From IMG/VR virus record IMGVR_UViG_3300024351_000673, positions 1-51,229 of that record: a stretch of 51,229 nt of DNA, one strand, 5' to 3'. A model generated the notes under the pieces. It was not told where the DNA came from, searched no databases, and was given only the letters and a program-made list of their open reading frames with translations. Every line of letters begins with the position of its first letter. Positions within the stretch are counted from its first letter, which is position 1. This document shows positions 1 to 6,276 of the stretch, piece after piece. Source of the stretch: a virus. Both the position numbers and the translations under genes were made by a program.

Positions 1-1
1 A

Positions 2-274
2 CTGCCCATCGGCACATACTCCATCGATCGGTACGGCATTGCCCGTGCACCATTCGATGATCCAGAACTTGGTAAAGGATTCTGGGTACCAGTGATTCCT
101 TTATTCAACACCAACCGTTCAGCCTTTGGCTTCCACCAAGATCCAAGCTGGGGCAAACTCAACGGTGAGTCCGGTACCAGTGGATGCATTGGTCTGGAGT
201 CACCAGAAGCCACAGCAAAGCTGGTGGAATGGATCAAACATTACAACATTCAATTGTTAACAGTTGAATCGTAA
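2..274 (+). CDS. L,D-transpeptidase-like (YkuD) domain, C-terminal part, truncated by window edge
   Basis: The frame is open from the first base, so the start lies outside the window. The visible 90 residues contain a histidine in GFHQDP followed by SGTSGCIGL, which fits the YkuD pattern of a conserved His and then (S/T)xGC with the catalytic cysteine. Such enzymes make 3-3 crosslinks in peptidoglycan or bind and cleave it. In a phage it could act in host wall modification or lysis. The TAA stop overlaps an ATG (TAATG). Only the C-terminal half is seen, so the family call is moderately sure and the substrate is unknown. Confidence 0.6.
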   Translation: MPIGTYSIDRYGIARAPFDDPELGKGFWVPVIPLFNTNRSAFGFHQDPSWGKLNGESGTSGCIGLESPEATAKLVEWIKHYNIQLLTVES

Positions 275-282
275 TGACATCA

Positions 283-309
283 CGTCCTGAGTACGACGTT
301 AAACTGCTC
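283..309 (+). ncRNA. RNA pseudoknot leader element, copy A
   Basis: This is one of five copies. Stem 1 is 283-286 with 295-298 (CGTC/GACG, extended by A282-T299). Stem 2 is 289-293 with 305-309 (GAGTA/TGCTC, one G-U pair). Loops are CT, C and TTAAAC. It begins 8 nt after the upstream stop and ends 30 nt before the likely PcfJ-like start at 340. The intervening leader is A/C-rich and contains ACTCAACTC. Reading the element as protein gives RPEYDVKLL, a peptide that recurs only because the RNA element recurs. Confidence 0.7.
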
Positions 310-339
310 AACACTACGAACCAACTACGAACTCAACTC

Positions 340-2046
340 ATGCATTTCCAACTTCCCTCTCATCTCCAACAAGAACTGCTTGCTTATGATCCAAAGCTCA
401 AGGCTTTGGTCAAAGACAATCAACCCAAGAAAGCTACGAAGAAAGCTAAGTATCCACTGGGTAACATCCCACATCTCATCCCTGAAGATGTGGTACGCTC
501 CAGCTATCAGCAAGAAGCTATTGATCATATCAATGCACAGCTAGCACCAGGGCGTATTCGTTTGTTTACCAAGCTTGTGGACGTGGCAACTTCACAAGCA
601 CGCACTGTACCTATCGCTGTCCTTTATCACTTCGAGCAATGCTGGTACGCAGCATGGCTCCCACAGAAAGGCGAAGACTATGTCTATGGCTACGCCTACG
701 CATTCAAGAACACTGCAGCTGCTGCTAAGCAGGTTCCAAATCATATTTACAAGACAATAGAAACTTGTACTCCACATACCATTGGTCGTGGTTCACAAGT
801 CTTTACTTACTCTGCAACAGTAACTAAGCAAGACATCATCAATGGCAAAGACAGTCGCAACTGGCGTGCCATGGGTATTGCTAGTTACTACCAGAAAGCA
901 CGTGACATTAATGAAACAATTAATAGGTTTGAATCTCAGTTGATGACAACCATTCCTCAATGGACTGATAGCCGTGGTATCTTTGATCGCTTGCGTTGCA
1001 ACAACCTTGTTGATGCACTCGACATGCCTGCATTCTTTAGCAAACCTATACCTGACAAGACCAAGTATGAACTCACTGTTGATAACTTAATTGCAACATC
1101 TAAGCTACTGAAGAATGACTATGGCTATTCGTCTTACGGTACATGTTTAAGCAAGACTGAAACAATCATTACTACTCCGTATATCAAGAAACAACTTCAA
1201 GCAATGCTTGATCGTTCAACTACTGAGTACAACAGTCCAGAAAATACACAACGTAAATCTATCAAGTATGGTTTCAAGGAATTTGAACAGACTTGTAATT
1301 CTATTGAATTCATTATTCGAATCTGGCCTGACTGCCCTATTGATCACTATCGTACATACTTCAATGAACTGCGTTGTATTAATCTCAACCAATTCAGGTA
1401 TGACGAACGTCTTATCCAATGGTTGAAGGAGAACACGCCCGTTGCATCGTTCTTTAATATGCTACGCAAGTTTAATGAAACGGAGACAGGTGCACTTCGT
1501 AGCTCATGGAGTGATTACGACTACCATGTCAAATCATTCTTTGAGATGAATGATACATTCTCCATGATCATGCGTATCTTGGAGAATGGTAAGGAACTTG
1601 AAGCACCCAAGCGCTGGCGCATGCCTGACTTCCATGACTATGTGCAAGCAGAAGCATGGAAGGTAACCAATCGTAAGGAGTCATTGCACCAGGATCTGTT
1701 CCCTCAACCAATCAAGGTCAACGTGGATGACAGTGACTGGACATTCTTCCAGCCAATGGATACCCACCAACTTGCACAGTGGGGACAAGCAGTACGTAAC
1801 TGTGTTGGCTCTGCATCCAGGTATGCAGAAGACATCAAGAAACGCAAGCACTTCATTGTGCTCTGCATGATTGATGGCAAGCCAACCTTCACCATCCAGC
1901 TGGATGTATCCATGGGTGTCATGAACGTTGTTCAGATTGCAGGTGTTGCAAACCAACGCCTTGATGATGAGCAACGTGAGCAATACTCACAAGCATTCAA
2001 GCAAGCCTTGCAATCTCGTGAGAAACAGCTAGCATCTGATAGCTGA
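340..2046 (+). CDS. PcfJ-like domain protein
   Basis: This 568-residue protein has a PcfJ-type segment near its C-terminus: LAQWGQAVRNCVGSASRYAE, then a block KRKHFIVLCMIDGKPTFTIQL-like around 'Fivlc..dgkptftiql'. PcfJ-like proteins are common on plasmids and phages and their biochemical role is not known. The N-terminal 450 residues were not recognised. An in-frame ATG at 274 would add 22 residues encoded by the pseudoknot. I prefer ATG 340 because it follows the A/C-rich ACTCAACTC leader, as in other early genes here. A hairpin terminator follows directly. The family call is fairly sure; the function is not. Confidence 0.75.
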   Translation: MHFQLPSHLQQELLAYDPKLKALVKDNQPKKATKKAKYPLGNIPHLIPEDVVRSSYQQEAIDHINAQLAPGRIRLFTKLVDVATSQARTVPIAVLYHFEQCWYAAWLPQKGEDYVYGYAYAFKNTAAAAKQVPNHIYKTIETCTPHTIGRGSQVFTYSATVTKQDIINGKDSRNWRAMGIASYYQKARDINETINRFESQLMTTIPQWTDSRGIFDRLRCNNLVDALDMPAFFSKPIPDKTKYELTVDNLIATSKLLKNDYGYSSYGTCLSKTETIITTPYIKKQLQAMLDRSTTEYNSPENTQRKSIKYGFKEFEQTCNSIEFIIRIWPDCPIDHYRTYFNELRCINLNQFRYDERLIQWLKENTPVASFFNMLRKFNETETGALRSSWSDYDYHVKSFFEMNDTFSMIMRILENGKELEAPKRWRMPDFHDYVQAEAWKVTNRKESLHQDLFPQPIKVNVDDSDWTFFQPMDTHQLAQWGQAVRNCVGSASRYAEDIKKRKHFIVLCMIDGKPTFTIQLDVSMGVMNVVQIAGVANQRLDDEQREQYSQAFKQALQSREKQLASDS

Positions 2047-2055
2047 AGCCACAGC

Positions 2056-2091
2056 AGGGGCATCCTATCCTCGTTATAGGGATGCCCCTTT
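2056..2091 (+). terminator. Rho-independent terminator-like hairpin just before a start codon
   Basis: AGGGGCATCC (2056-2065) pairs perfectly with GGATGCCCCT (2080-2089) and is followed by TT. It lies after the PcfJ-like stop. The next ATG is at 2097, only 7 nt beyond the stem, so this hairpin is also the immediate leader of the next gene. Confidence 0.65.
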
Positions 2092-2096
2092 AACTC

Positions 2097-2315
2097 ATGT
2101 CTGATTACACAGATGATCAACTGCTTGCCATGGCAATGGCAAACATTGGTGAGTACATCACAGACAACTCACCTAAGTACATCCTGATTGAAGACGATCC
2201 TCGTAACGAGGAAGACTACGACACATGGGAGTATGGCACTGAGCCATTACCCCATGACCACACTTGGCACTCCACATCCATTGATGTAGAGGTAAGTCCA
2301 AGTGAGGCCGACTAG
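2097..2315 (+). CDS. Small acidic hypothetical protein
   Basis: This 72-residue acidic protein is rich in Asp, Glu and Tyr and has no domain I recognise. The start codon follows the hairpin at 2056-2091 with no Shine-Dalgarno sequence. The last ten bases of the gene (2306-2315) are also the 5' acceptor strand of the tRNA at 2306, so coding sequence and tRNA overlap. It is accepted as a gene from its open frame, position and charge pattern. Confidence 0.55.
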   Translation: MSDYTDDQLLAMAMANIGEYITDNSPKYILIEDDPRNEEDYDTWEYGTEPLPHDHTWHSTSIDVEVSPSEAD

Positions 2316-2381
2316 CCCAACGGCAGAGGCAAGCGACTTAAAATCGCTCAAGTCCCGGTTCGAATCCGGGGTCGGCTACCA
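2306..2381 (+). tRNA. tRNA-Leu (anticodon UAA), short variable arm, CCA encoded
   Basis: The 76-nt cloverleaf has acceptor GGCCGAC/GTCGGCT (G-U at 1-72), a D stem GCC/GGC, anticodon stem AGCGA/TCGCT with loop CTTAAAA (anticodon TAA at 2339-2341), variable loop CAAGT, T arm CCCGG-TTCGAAT-CCGGG, discriminator A and genomic CCA. The anticodon reads the leucine codon UUA. Leucine tRNAs normally have a long variable arm, but this one is type I with five bases. It overlaps the end of the preceding coding sequence. Confidence 0.9.
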
Positions 2382-2402
2382 GCCCACACTCAACTCAACA
2401 TC

Positions 2403-2765
2403 ATGCAATTCTTTGCTGCCTTTAAGTCCCTCATCCCTGAGTTCCACGCTTATGCGGATGAAGAGAATCGCTACAACCTTGGTGCTACATGGACTAGCTC
2501 CGATGGTCTGCGGGATTACCACAACCTTGAGATGCGGTACGTCCATAACTCTGAGCGGCTTGCGCTCCAGGGTGAACCGCAACCTGATGGAAGCTGGCGT
2601 TACGTTGAACCCAACGGCGCTGTCCATACCATCTCTCCAGAACGTGCTAAGCACTTCATGGAACAGACCAGAGCACACGCCACACTTATGGTTGGCATGC
2701 TCGATAAGCTCCGCGAGTCAGGGGTCCTAGACGAGCCCCTAGACACCACTGCAGAAGCTGCCTAA
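2403..2765 (+). CDS. Hypothetical protein
   Basis: The 120-residue product begins MQFFAAFKSLIPEFHAYADE and has no recognised domain. Its start follows a CACTCAACTCAACATC leader directly after the tRNA, so it may be translated from the processed tRNA 3' trailer. A hairpin terminator at 2786 follows. Confidence 0.6.
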   Translation: MQFFAAFKSLIPEFHAYADEENRYNLGATWTSSDGLRDYHNLEMRYVHNSERLALQGEPQPDGSWRYVEPNGAVHTISPERAKHFMEQTRAHATLMVGMLDKLRESGVLDEPLDTTAEAA

Positions 2766-2785
2766 GATCTGCTCGGAATGTTTGG

Positions 2786-2812
2786 CCCCTGCACTAGCGG
2801 GGGTCTTTTCTT
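2786..2812 (+). terminator. Rho-independent terminator abutting the next start
   Basis: CCCCTGC (2786-2792) pairs with GCGGGGG (2797-2803), one T-G pair, tetraloop ACTA, followed by TCTTTTCTTC. The next ATG at 2814 begins right after the U-rich tail. No other leader exists for that gene unless transcripts read through. Confidence 0.75.
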
Positions 2813-2813
2813 C

Positions 2814-3137
2814 ATGATCTCTGAATCACTGATTGTTAAAGATGTAACAGAACTCATTGCCGATTGCATTCCAGATGCAGAGTGGGAACGCGTCTGTCAC
2901 CATCTGGTCGAGAAGATTGTGGACAACATGCCATCTGATGTCATGATGAAACTCACAGGCAAATGCGATGCATTTGAAACTGCTGAACAACTTCTCAACG
3001 CGTTCTATCTCGACGCACCACACAGTGAACTAATCAAAGATTCGTTCCGACTGATTGGTGCAGAACAAACTGCCTATCACCTTGACTCGTTAAACCTCAA
3101 CTCAACGGATGGCCTTTCAGAAGCAACTCCTTCCTGA
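2814..3137 (+). CDS. Hypothetical protein
   Basis: The 107-residue mainly helical product begins MISESLIVKDVTELIAD. I chose ATG 2814, because an upstream ATG at 2778 would put the terminator hairpin inside the gene. There is no SD. The 3' end overlaps the next gene by 29 bases and carries that gene's CTCAACTCAAC leader. No function is recognised. Confidence 0.6.
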   Translation: MISESLIVKDVTELIADCIPDAEWERVCHHLVEKIVDNMPSDVMMKLTGKCDAFETAEQLLNAFYLDAPHSELIKDSFRLIGAEQTAYHLDSLNLNSTDGLSEATPS

Positions 3138-3459
3138 CTGTCCTCAATGCAAACAACCTGGATTACGTATCATCGAATCCAGGAAAACATCCCATGGCAC
3201 ACGCCGCCGCAAGGCATGCGAGTGCTGTGACTACAGGTTTACAACTCATGAAGTATCTGCTGACTTCTATAACGAAGCACAGCAGAACCTCATCCTTGTC
3301 TCTAAGCTCTATGCGTTGCTAAGTGGTAACGCTTTAGCATCTCAACCAGTCATCATCAAATGCGCTGATTGCTCTCATAACCAGGGCGATGCTTGTGCAT
3401 TTGAGTTTCCTGAATACGACACTGCTGATTCTTACGACTGCAATCACTATGAGCACTAA
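3109..3459 (+). CDS. NrdR-type zinc-ribbon protein lacking the ATP cone
   Basis: Residues 11-48 match the zinc ribbon of NrdR, the repressor of ribonucleotide reductase genes: CPQC (C11, C14), the basic run TRRRK, C37-x2-C40 and YRFTTHE. NrdR then continues with an ATP-cone that senses ATP/dATP, but this 116-residue protein instead ends in a second Cys/His cluster (CADC, DACAF, DCNHYEH). It could be a DNA-binding zinc protein that interferes with host NrdR control, or an unrelated use of the ribbon. It is preceded by CTCAACTCAAC and lies in the nucleotide-metabolism cluster with ThyX. Confidence 0.6.
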   Translation: MAFQKQLLPDCPQCKQPGLRIIESRKTSHGTRRRKACECCDYRFTTHEVSADFYNEAQQNLILVSKLYALLSGNALASQPVIIKCADCSHNQGDACAFEFPEYDTADSYDCNHYEH

Positions 3460-3751
3460 GGCCCAGCATCAATACGCTATTGGTGAACGTGTTGCCGAAC
3501 GCCCCAAGGCACACGGAATCTTTGCGATTCGTCAAGAAGTTAAGGATCGTATCCAGCAGTACCGCACTCAACGGTATGGCACTGTGGTTGGTATCAACAT
3601 CAAACCCAACCGCAGTGGCAGTAAACAGAAGTTCCTGCTCATTAAATGGGACCACCTTCAGTCACCCACAGAACATGCGCAGATGCGGATTTGTCCTGCC
3701 GATCAACTTGTTAAGCTACAAGCTGAAGGCTATGGATTTCAAATCGAATGA
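3449..3751 (+). CDS. Hypothetical basic protein
   Basis: The 100-residue product starts MSTKAQHQYAIGERVAERPK at the ATG overlapping the end of the zinc-ribbon gene. The pattern 'ryGtVvgi.ikpnrsgskqkfllikWD' suggests a small beta-barrel (KOW/SH3-like), but this is inference from sequence shape only. It overlaps the cupin gene by four bases (ATGA), indicating translational coupling. Confidence 0.6.
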   Translation: MSTKAQHQYAIGERVAERPKAHGIFAIRQEVKDRIQQYRTQRYGTVVGINIKPNRSGSKQKFLLIKWDHLQSPTEHAQMRICPADQLVKLQAEGYGFQIE

Positions 3752-4095
3752 AGGTTGATAAGCCCTGGGGTTGGTACTACACACTGACCCCAGAACAAAC
3801 TGCTTTGTTCCGTGGCTATCTCGTCAAAGAACTGCATGTCAAGAAAGGTCATCGCCTTAGCCTCCAGCGTCATCAACATCGATCAGAACACTGGATCGTG
3901 GTGACAGGCGAAGGCTTATTCGAATGCGATGGACACGTACAATTGGTGAAGGAAGGTACACACCTTTACATTCCCAAACGTTCAGTCCATCGTTTGACTG
4001 CACAAGATCAAGACATCCGCATTGTTGAAGTACAGTGCGGTGAAATTATTTCAGAAGACGACATCGAACGATTGGAGGATGACTATGAACGTTGA
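3748..4095 (+). CDS. Mannose-6-phosphate isomerase-type cupin
   Basis: This 115-residue stand-alone cupin matches the C-terminal isomerase domain of bifunctional mannose-1-phosphate guanylyltransferase/isomerase: PWGWYY near the start, LSLQRHQHRSEHWIVVTGEG with metal-binding histidines and glutamate, IPKRSVHRL, and the end block VEVQCGEIISEDDIERLEDD. It would interconvert fructose-6-P and mannose-6-P, feeding GDP-mannose for the gmd and ColD-like enzymes at 22-24 kb. The length fits the isolated domain. The family call is strong; activity is inferred. Confidence 0.85.
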   Translation: MKVDKPWGWYYTLTPEQTALFRGYLVKELHVKKGHRLSLQRHQHRSEHWIVVTGEGLFECDGHVQLVKEGTHLYIPKRSVHRLTAQDQDIRIVEVQCGEIISEDDIERLEDDYER

Positions 4096-4723
4096 TCTTG
4101 TTTGGGTTACGCCCAGTGCAGAAGAAATGATTGTCAAGATGGCTCGGGTATCAGCCCCGAAGAATCAAGACAACATGGATACTGCACCACGATTACTCAA
4201 GTACCTCATTCGCAATAAGCACTGGTCGCCATTTGAAATGGCAAACATGTGCGTTGAGATTGAAACAACACGTGCCATCTCACCACAAATCTTGCGTCAT
4301 CGTTCGTTCTCATTCCAGGAATTTAGCCAGCGTTATGCAGATACCAGCGAGCTTGGCTCTGCTGTGATCCCGCACCTACGCAGGCAAGACCTGAAGAACA
4401 GACAGAACAGCATTGATGACATCCCTGTTGAGATGCTTGGTACTTTCTACAGACGCATTAGTGAGCTGTATGAAAACTCGGAGCATCTCTACCGTGAGAT
4501 GGTCAGCAATGGCATTGCAAAGGAATGTGCTCGTTCCGTTTTGCCACTATCGACACAGACCCGTCTCTTCATGAATGGTACACTCCGTTCGTGGATCCAC
4601 TACCTCGATCTCCGCTGCTCCAATGGAACTCAACTCGAGCACCAACAAATTGCACGAGCCATCCGAAAAATTTTCTGCGAACAATTTCCCATCATCGGAG
4701 AAGCTGCCTTCTCAGACGACTGA
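4085..4723 (+). CDS. thyX: FAD-dependent thymidylate synthase ThyX
   Basis: ThyX converts dUMP to dTMP with methylene-tetrahydrofolate, FAD and NADPH. The signature RHRSFSFQEFSQRY (residues 71-84) fits RHR-x7-S with the catalytic Ser81. The downstream block QTRLFMNGTLRSWIHYLDLR also fits the family. The 212-residue length is typical. I chose ATG 4085 because GGAGG at 4074-4078 lies six bases upstream, a clear Shine-Dalgarno that most early genes here lack. It overlaps the cupin gene. With dCTP deaminase at 44.7 kb it supplies dTTP for phage DNA synthesis. Confidence 0.95.
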   Translation: MNVDLVWVTPSAEEMIVKMARVSAPKNQDNMDTAPRLLKYLIRNKHWSPFEMANMCVEIETTRAISPQILRHRSFSFQEFSQRYADTSELGSAVIPHLRRQDLKNRQNSIDDIPVEMLGTFYRRISELYENSEHLYREMVSNGIAKECARSVLPLSTQTRLFMNGTLRSWIHYLDLRCSNGTQLEHQQIARAIRKIFCEQFPIIGEAAFSDD

Positions 4724-4742
4724 TGCACCATGGCTCAACTGC

Positions 4743-4835
4743 ATGGATGGCTTTAAATACAGTGAGCCCTCTGAAGAACAAGAGGGCGAAGTAAACAAAT
4801 GGCGATCAGAAGGTCGCGGTTGTTTGTTTTTCTAA
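4743..4835 (+). CDS. Possible 30-residue ORF after thyX
   Basis: An ATG at 4743 opens a 30-codon frame (MDGFKYSEPSEEQEGEVNKW, ending CLFF). It runs through both hairpins of the thyX terminator and overlaps a small gene on the other strand. The acidic composition looks protein-like, but there is no other support. Confidence 0.2.
   Translation: MDGFKYSEPSEEQEGEVNKWRSEGRGCLFF
4766..4831. terminator. Double-hairpin, probably bidirectional terminator
   Basis: Hairpin 1 is GCCCTCT (4766-4772) with AGAGGGC (4781-4787). Hairpin 2 is AAACAA (4793-4798) with TTGTTT (4820-4825) around GCGA/TCGC, followed by GTTTTT. It separates the + strand thyX operon from the convergent minus-strand pair ending at 4806. 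Confidence 0.65.
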
Positions 4836-4922
4836 TTCCTTGATGGCATGCTTGGATTCCACATCCTTGCGTGCCACTTTCTTTTTCTGGTTCACCAGGT
4901 AAACAATCAATGCTTTGTTCAT
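4806..4922 (-). CDS. Small basic hypothetical protein (38 aa)
   Basis: The product begins MNKALIVYLVNQKKKVARKD and ends KQTTATF; it is lysine-rich with a short hydrophobic N-terminus. Its ATG overlaps the TGA of the DUF4278-like gene (AAATGA), so the two form a translationally coupled minus-strand pair. Its 3' end lies in the terminator stem. No family is recognised. Confidence 0.5.
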   Translation of the reverse strand: MNKALIVYLVNQKKKVARKDVESKHAIKELEKQTTATF

Positions 4923-5071
4923 TTGATTTGACCTCCAGTAAGGAAAGGATTGTAGCCGATGTTACGGTATGTCAGGCGTAGCCACGGACGATGGGCTAGA
5001 TTCCACCAGGCTTTATCTTTCTTAGCCTGTTCGTCCTTGTCATACTTGACACCCCGATACGTAAGCGTCAT
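4919..5071 (-). CDS. DUF4278-like small protein
   Basis: The 50-residue product begins MTLTYRGVKYDK, matching the start of DUF4278 proteins, which are common in cyanobacteria and have no known function. A longer frame reaching 5185 is rejected because it would run into the pseudoknot and divergent leader. A TATACT -10 element lies about 25 bases upstream. This gene supports a cyanobacterial host. Confidence 0.6.
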   Translation of the reverse strand: MTLTYRGVKYDKDEQAKKDKAWWNLAHRPWLRLTYRNIGYNPFLTGGQIK

Positions 5072-5095
5072 GATTCTGTAGCGATTGATACGGAA

Positions 5096-5121
5096 AGTAT
5101 ATGACGCTTGATGTATATGAT
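5096..5121. promoter_or_regulatory. Divergent promoter region
   Basis: On the minus strand TATACT (5101-5096) could be the -10 of the DUF4278-like gene. On the plus strand TATGAT (5116-5121) could be the -10 for the Gp88-like gene, placing its transcript start near 5128, just ahead of the pseudoknot at 5157. No good -35 boxes are seen. Confidence 0.35.
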
Positions 5122-5156
5122 GTCGTTCATTGTGTAACACTCCCGAACGGGAAGAT

Positions 5157-5183
5157 GGACCTGAGCATGTCCTTAAACTGCTC
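5157..5183 (+). ncRNA. RNA pseudoknot leader element, copy E (stem 1 covaries)
   Basis: Stem 1 here is GGAC (5157-5160) with GTCC (5169-5172), a two-base-pair compensatory change from CGTC/GACG of the other four copies. Stem 2 is GAGCA (5163-5167) with TGCTC (5179-5183). Loops are CT, T and TTAAAC. This copy lies in a divergent intergenic region, not after a stop codon. The Gp88-like ATG is 36 nt downstream after CAACTCAAC. Confidence 0.7.
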
Positions 5184-5219
5184 ATTAGTTTTACTTATCA
5201 TTCAACTCAACTTAACACC

Positions 5220-5987
5220 ATGAAACTCCTCAAGTTCTCCACTGGTAACGGCAAGCTCAAGAACCGACTCATCTTCAATATCCCAGCGGGCTACTCCTGC
5301 CCACACGCTGGTGTCTGTAAGACCATGGCTGATCGTGTCACTGGTGAGATCCGTGACCTACCTCAGCTCACTGGTACAGAAGCAGATGAGTACCGCTGCT
5401 TTGCTGCCATGGCAGAGACCAGACCCAACGTACGTGAAGCCCGTTGGCACAACTGGGATCTGCTGCGTGAAACCATCCACATGAACGGCAATCAGGTCAC
5501 ACTCCTCCGTGATCTGATTGACATGTCGCTGCTGATGCAACCACCACGGGACCTTGTTCGTGTCCACGAATCTGGTGACTACTGGACTGAGAACTACATG
5601 AAGGCTTGGCTCATGGTTGCCCAGGAGCGGCCCAAGCAAAAGTTCTACAGCTACACCAAGTCCCTTGGTATGTGGATCAACCTGCGTGATCAGATCCCAT
5701 CCAACTTCTACCTCACTGCATCTTTCGGTGGGACACTTGACTACCTCATCCCAAAGTATCCGCATGTGTTCCAGCGCATTGCTTATGTGGTCTACACAGA
5801 AGTTGAGGCTGCAGAACGTGGGCTTGAGATTGATCACGACGATAGCCACTGCTTAGGTGACAAACCTTTCGCACTGCTGGTTCATGGCTCCCAGCGTGCT
5901 GGGTCCGCTGCAAGCAAAGCACTTTCTCAACGTAAGAAGGAAGGTGGATTTGTTGGATACGGCAAATCAAACCAGAAGACAACTTGA
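5220..5987 (+). CDS. Gene product 88 (Gp88)-like protein
   Basis: The 255-residue product starts MKLLKFSTGNGKLKNRLIF and continues with IPAGYSCPHAGVCKTMAD. This matches the phage Gp88 family (first named in mycobacteriophages, also on plasmids), whose function is unknown. Paired cysteines (C27, C33 and later) suggest a metal or Fe-S site, but that is inference. I chose ATG 5220, since a frame extension to 5130 would traverse the pseudoknot. It is followed by a strong hairpin. Confidence 0.75.
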   Translation: MKLLKFSTGNGKLKNRLIFNIPAGYSCPHAGVCKTMADRVTGEIRDLPQLTGTEADEYRCFAAMAETRPNVREARWHNWDLLRETIHMNGNQVTLLRDLIDMSLLMQPPRDLVRVHESGDYWTENYMKAWLMVAQERPKQKFYSYTKSLGMWINLRDQIPSNFYLTASFGGTLDYLIPKYPHVFQRIAYVVYTEVEAAERGLEIDHDDSHCLGDKPFALLVHGSQRAGSAASKALSQRKKEGGFVGYGKSNQKTT

Positions 5988-5999
5988 AGAACCTTGACG

Positions 6000-6042
6000 G
6001 GAATGAAAGATCGGATAGTATCTGTCCGTCTTTCATTCCTTT
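6000..6042 (+). terminator. Strong hairpin ending three bases before a start codon
   Basis: GGAATGAAAGA (6000-6010) pairs perfectly with TCTTTCATTCC (6029-6039), and CGGA/TCCG extends it inside. TTT follows and the ATG of the next gene is at 6043. It looks like an intrinsic terminator for the Gp88-like gene, yet it leaves no room for a leader or SD for the next gene. Confidence 0.65.
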
Positions 6043-6276
6043 ATGTCTTACGTCATTGCTACATGGAAAGATGGCAGGCCATTTGCCATCACTGCCTGCA
6101 AGACTTCAAATCAATTCCAATTAATTCCGTTAGATTCAGAAGTAGCTCTGAATAAGATCTTCTCCCACCCATATAGGGCTGGTGCTCAGCAGATCTTGAC
6201 GTGGATTAACAAACATGACACCAGTCTTGCCAGTGAAGAACTCCAAGTTCGCGACGAAGCCCAGTTCCGTAAATGA
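6043..6276 (+). CDS. Hypothetical protein
   Basis: The 77-residue product begins MSYVIATWKDGRPFAITACK. No family is recognised. It starts directly after the hairpin at 6000-6042 and overlaps the polymerase start by 62 bases, implying that polymerase translation is coupled to it. Confidence 0.5.
   Translation: MSYVIATWKDGRPFAITACKTSNQFQLIPLDSEVALNKIFSHPYRAGAQQILTWINKHDTSLASEELQVRDEAQFRK

Noticed and set aside
274-340. Protein N-termini MTSRPEYDVKLL, MIRPEHDVKLL and similar peptides at five sites as a conserved coding motif
   Set aside because: The codons under the repeat vary exactly where the RNA stems covary, the loops are conserved even at silent positions, and in copies B, D and E the reading frame does not join the main protein. 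An RNA element explains it better, though leader peptides are not fully excluded.
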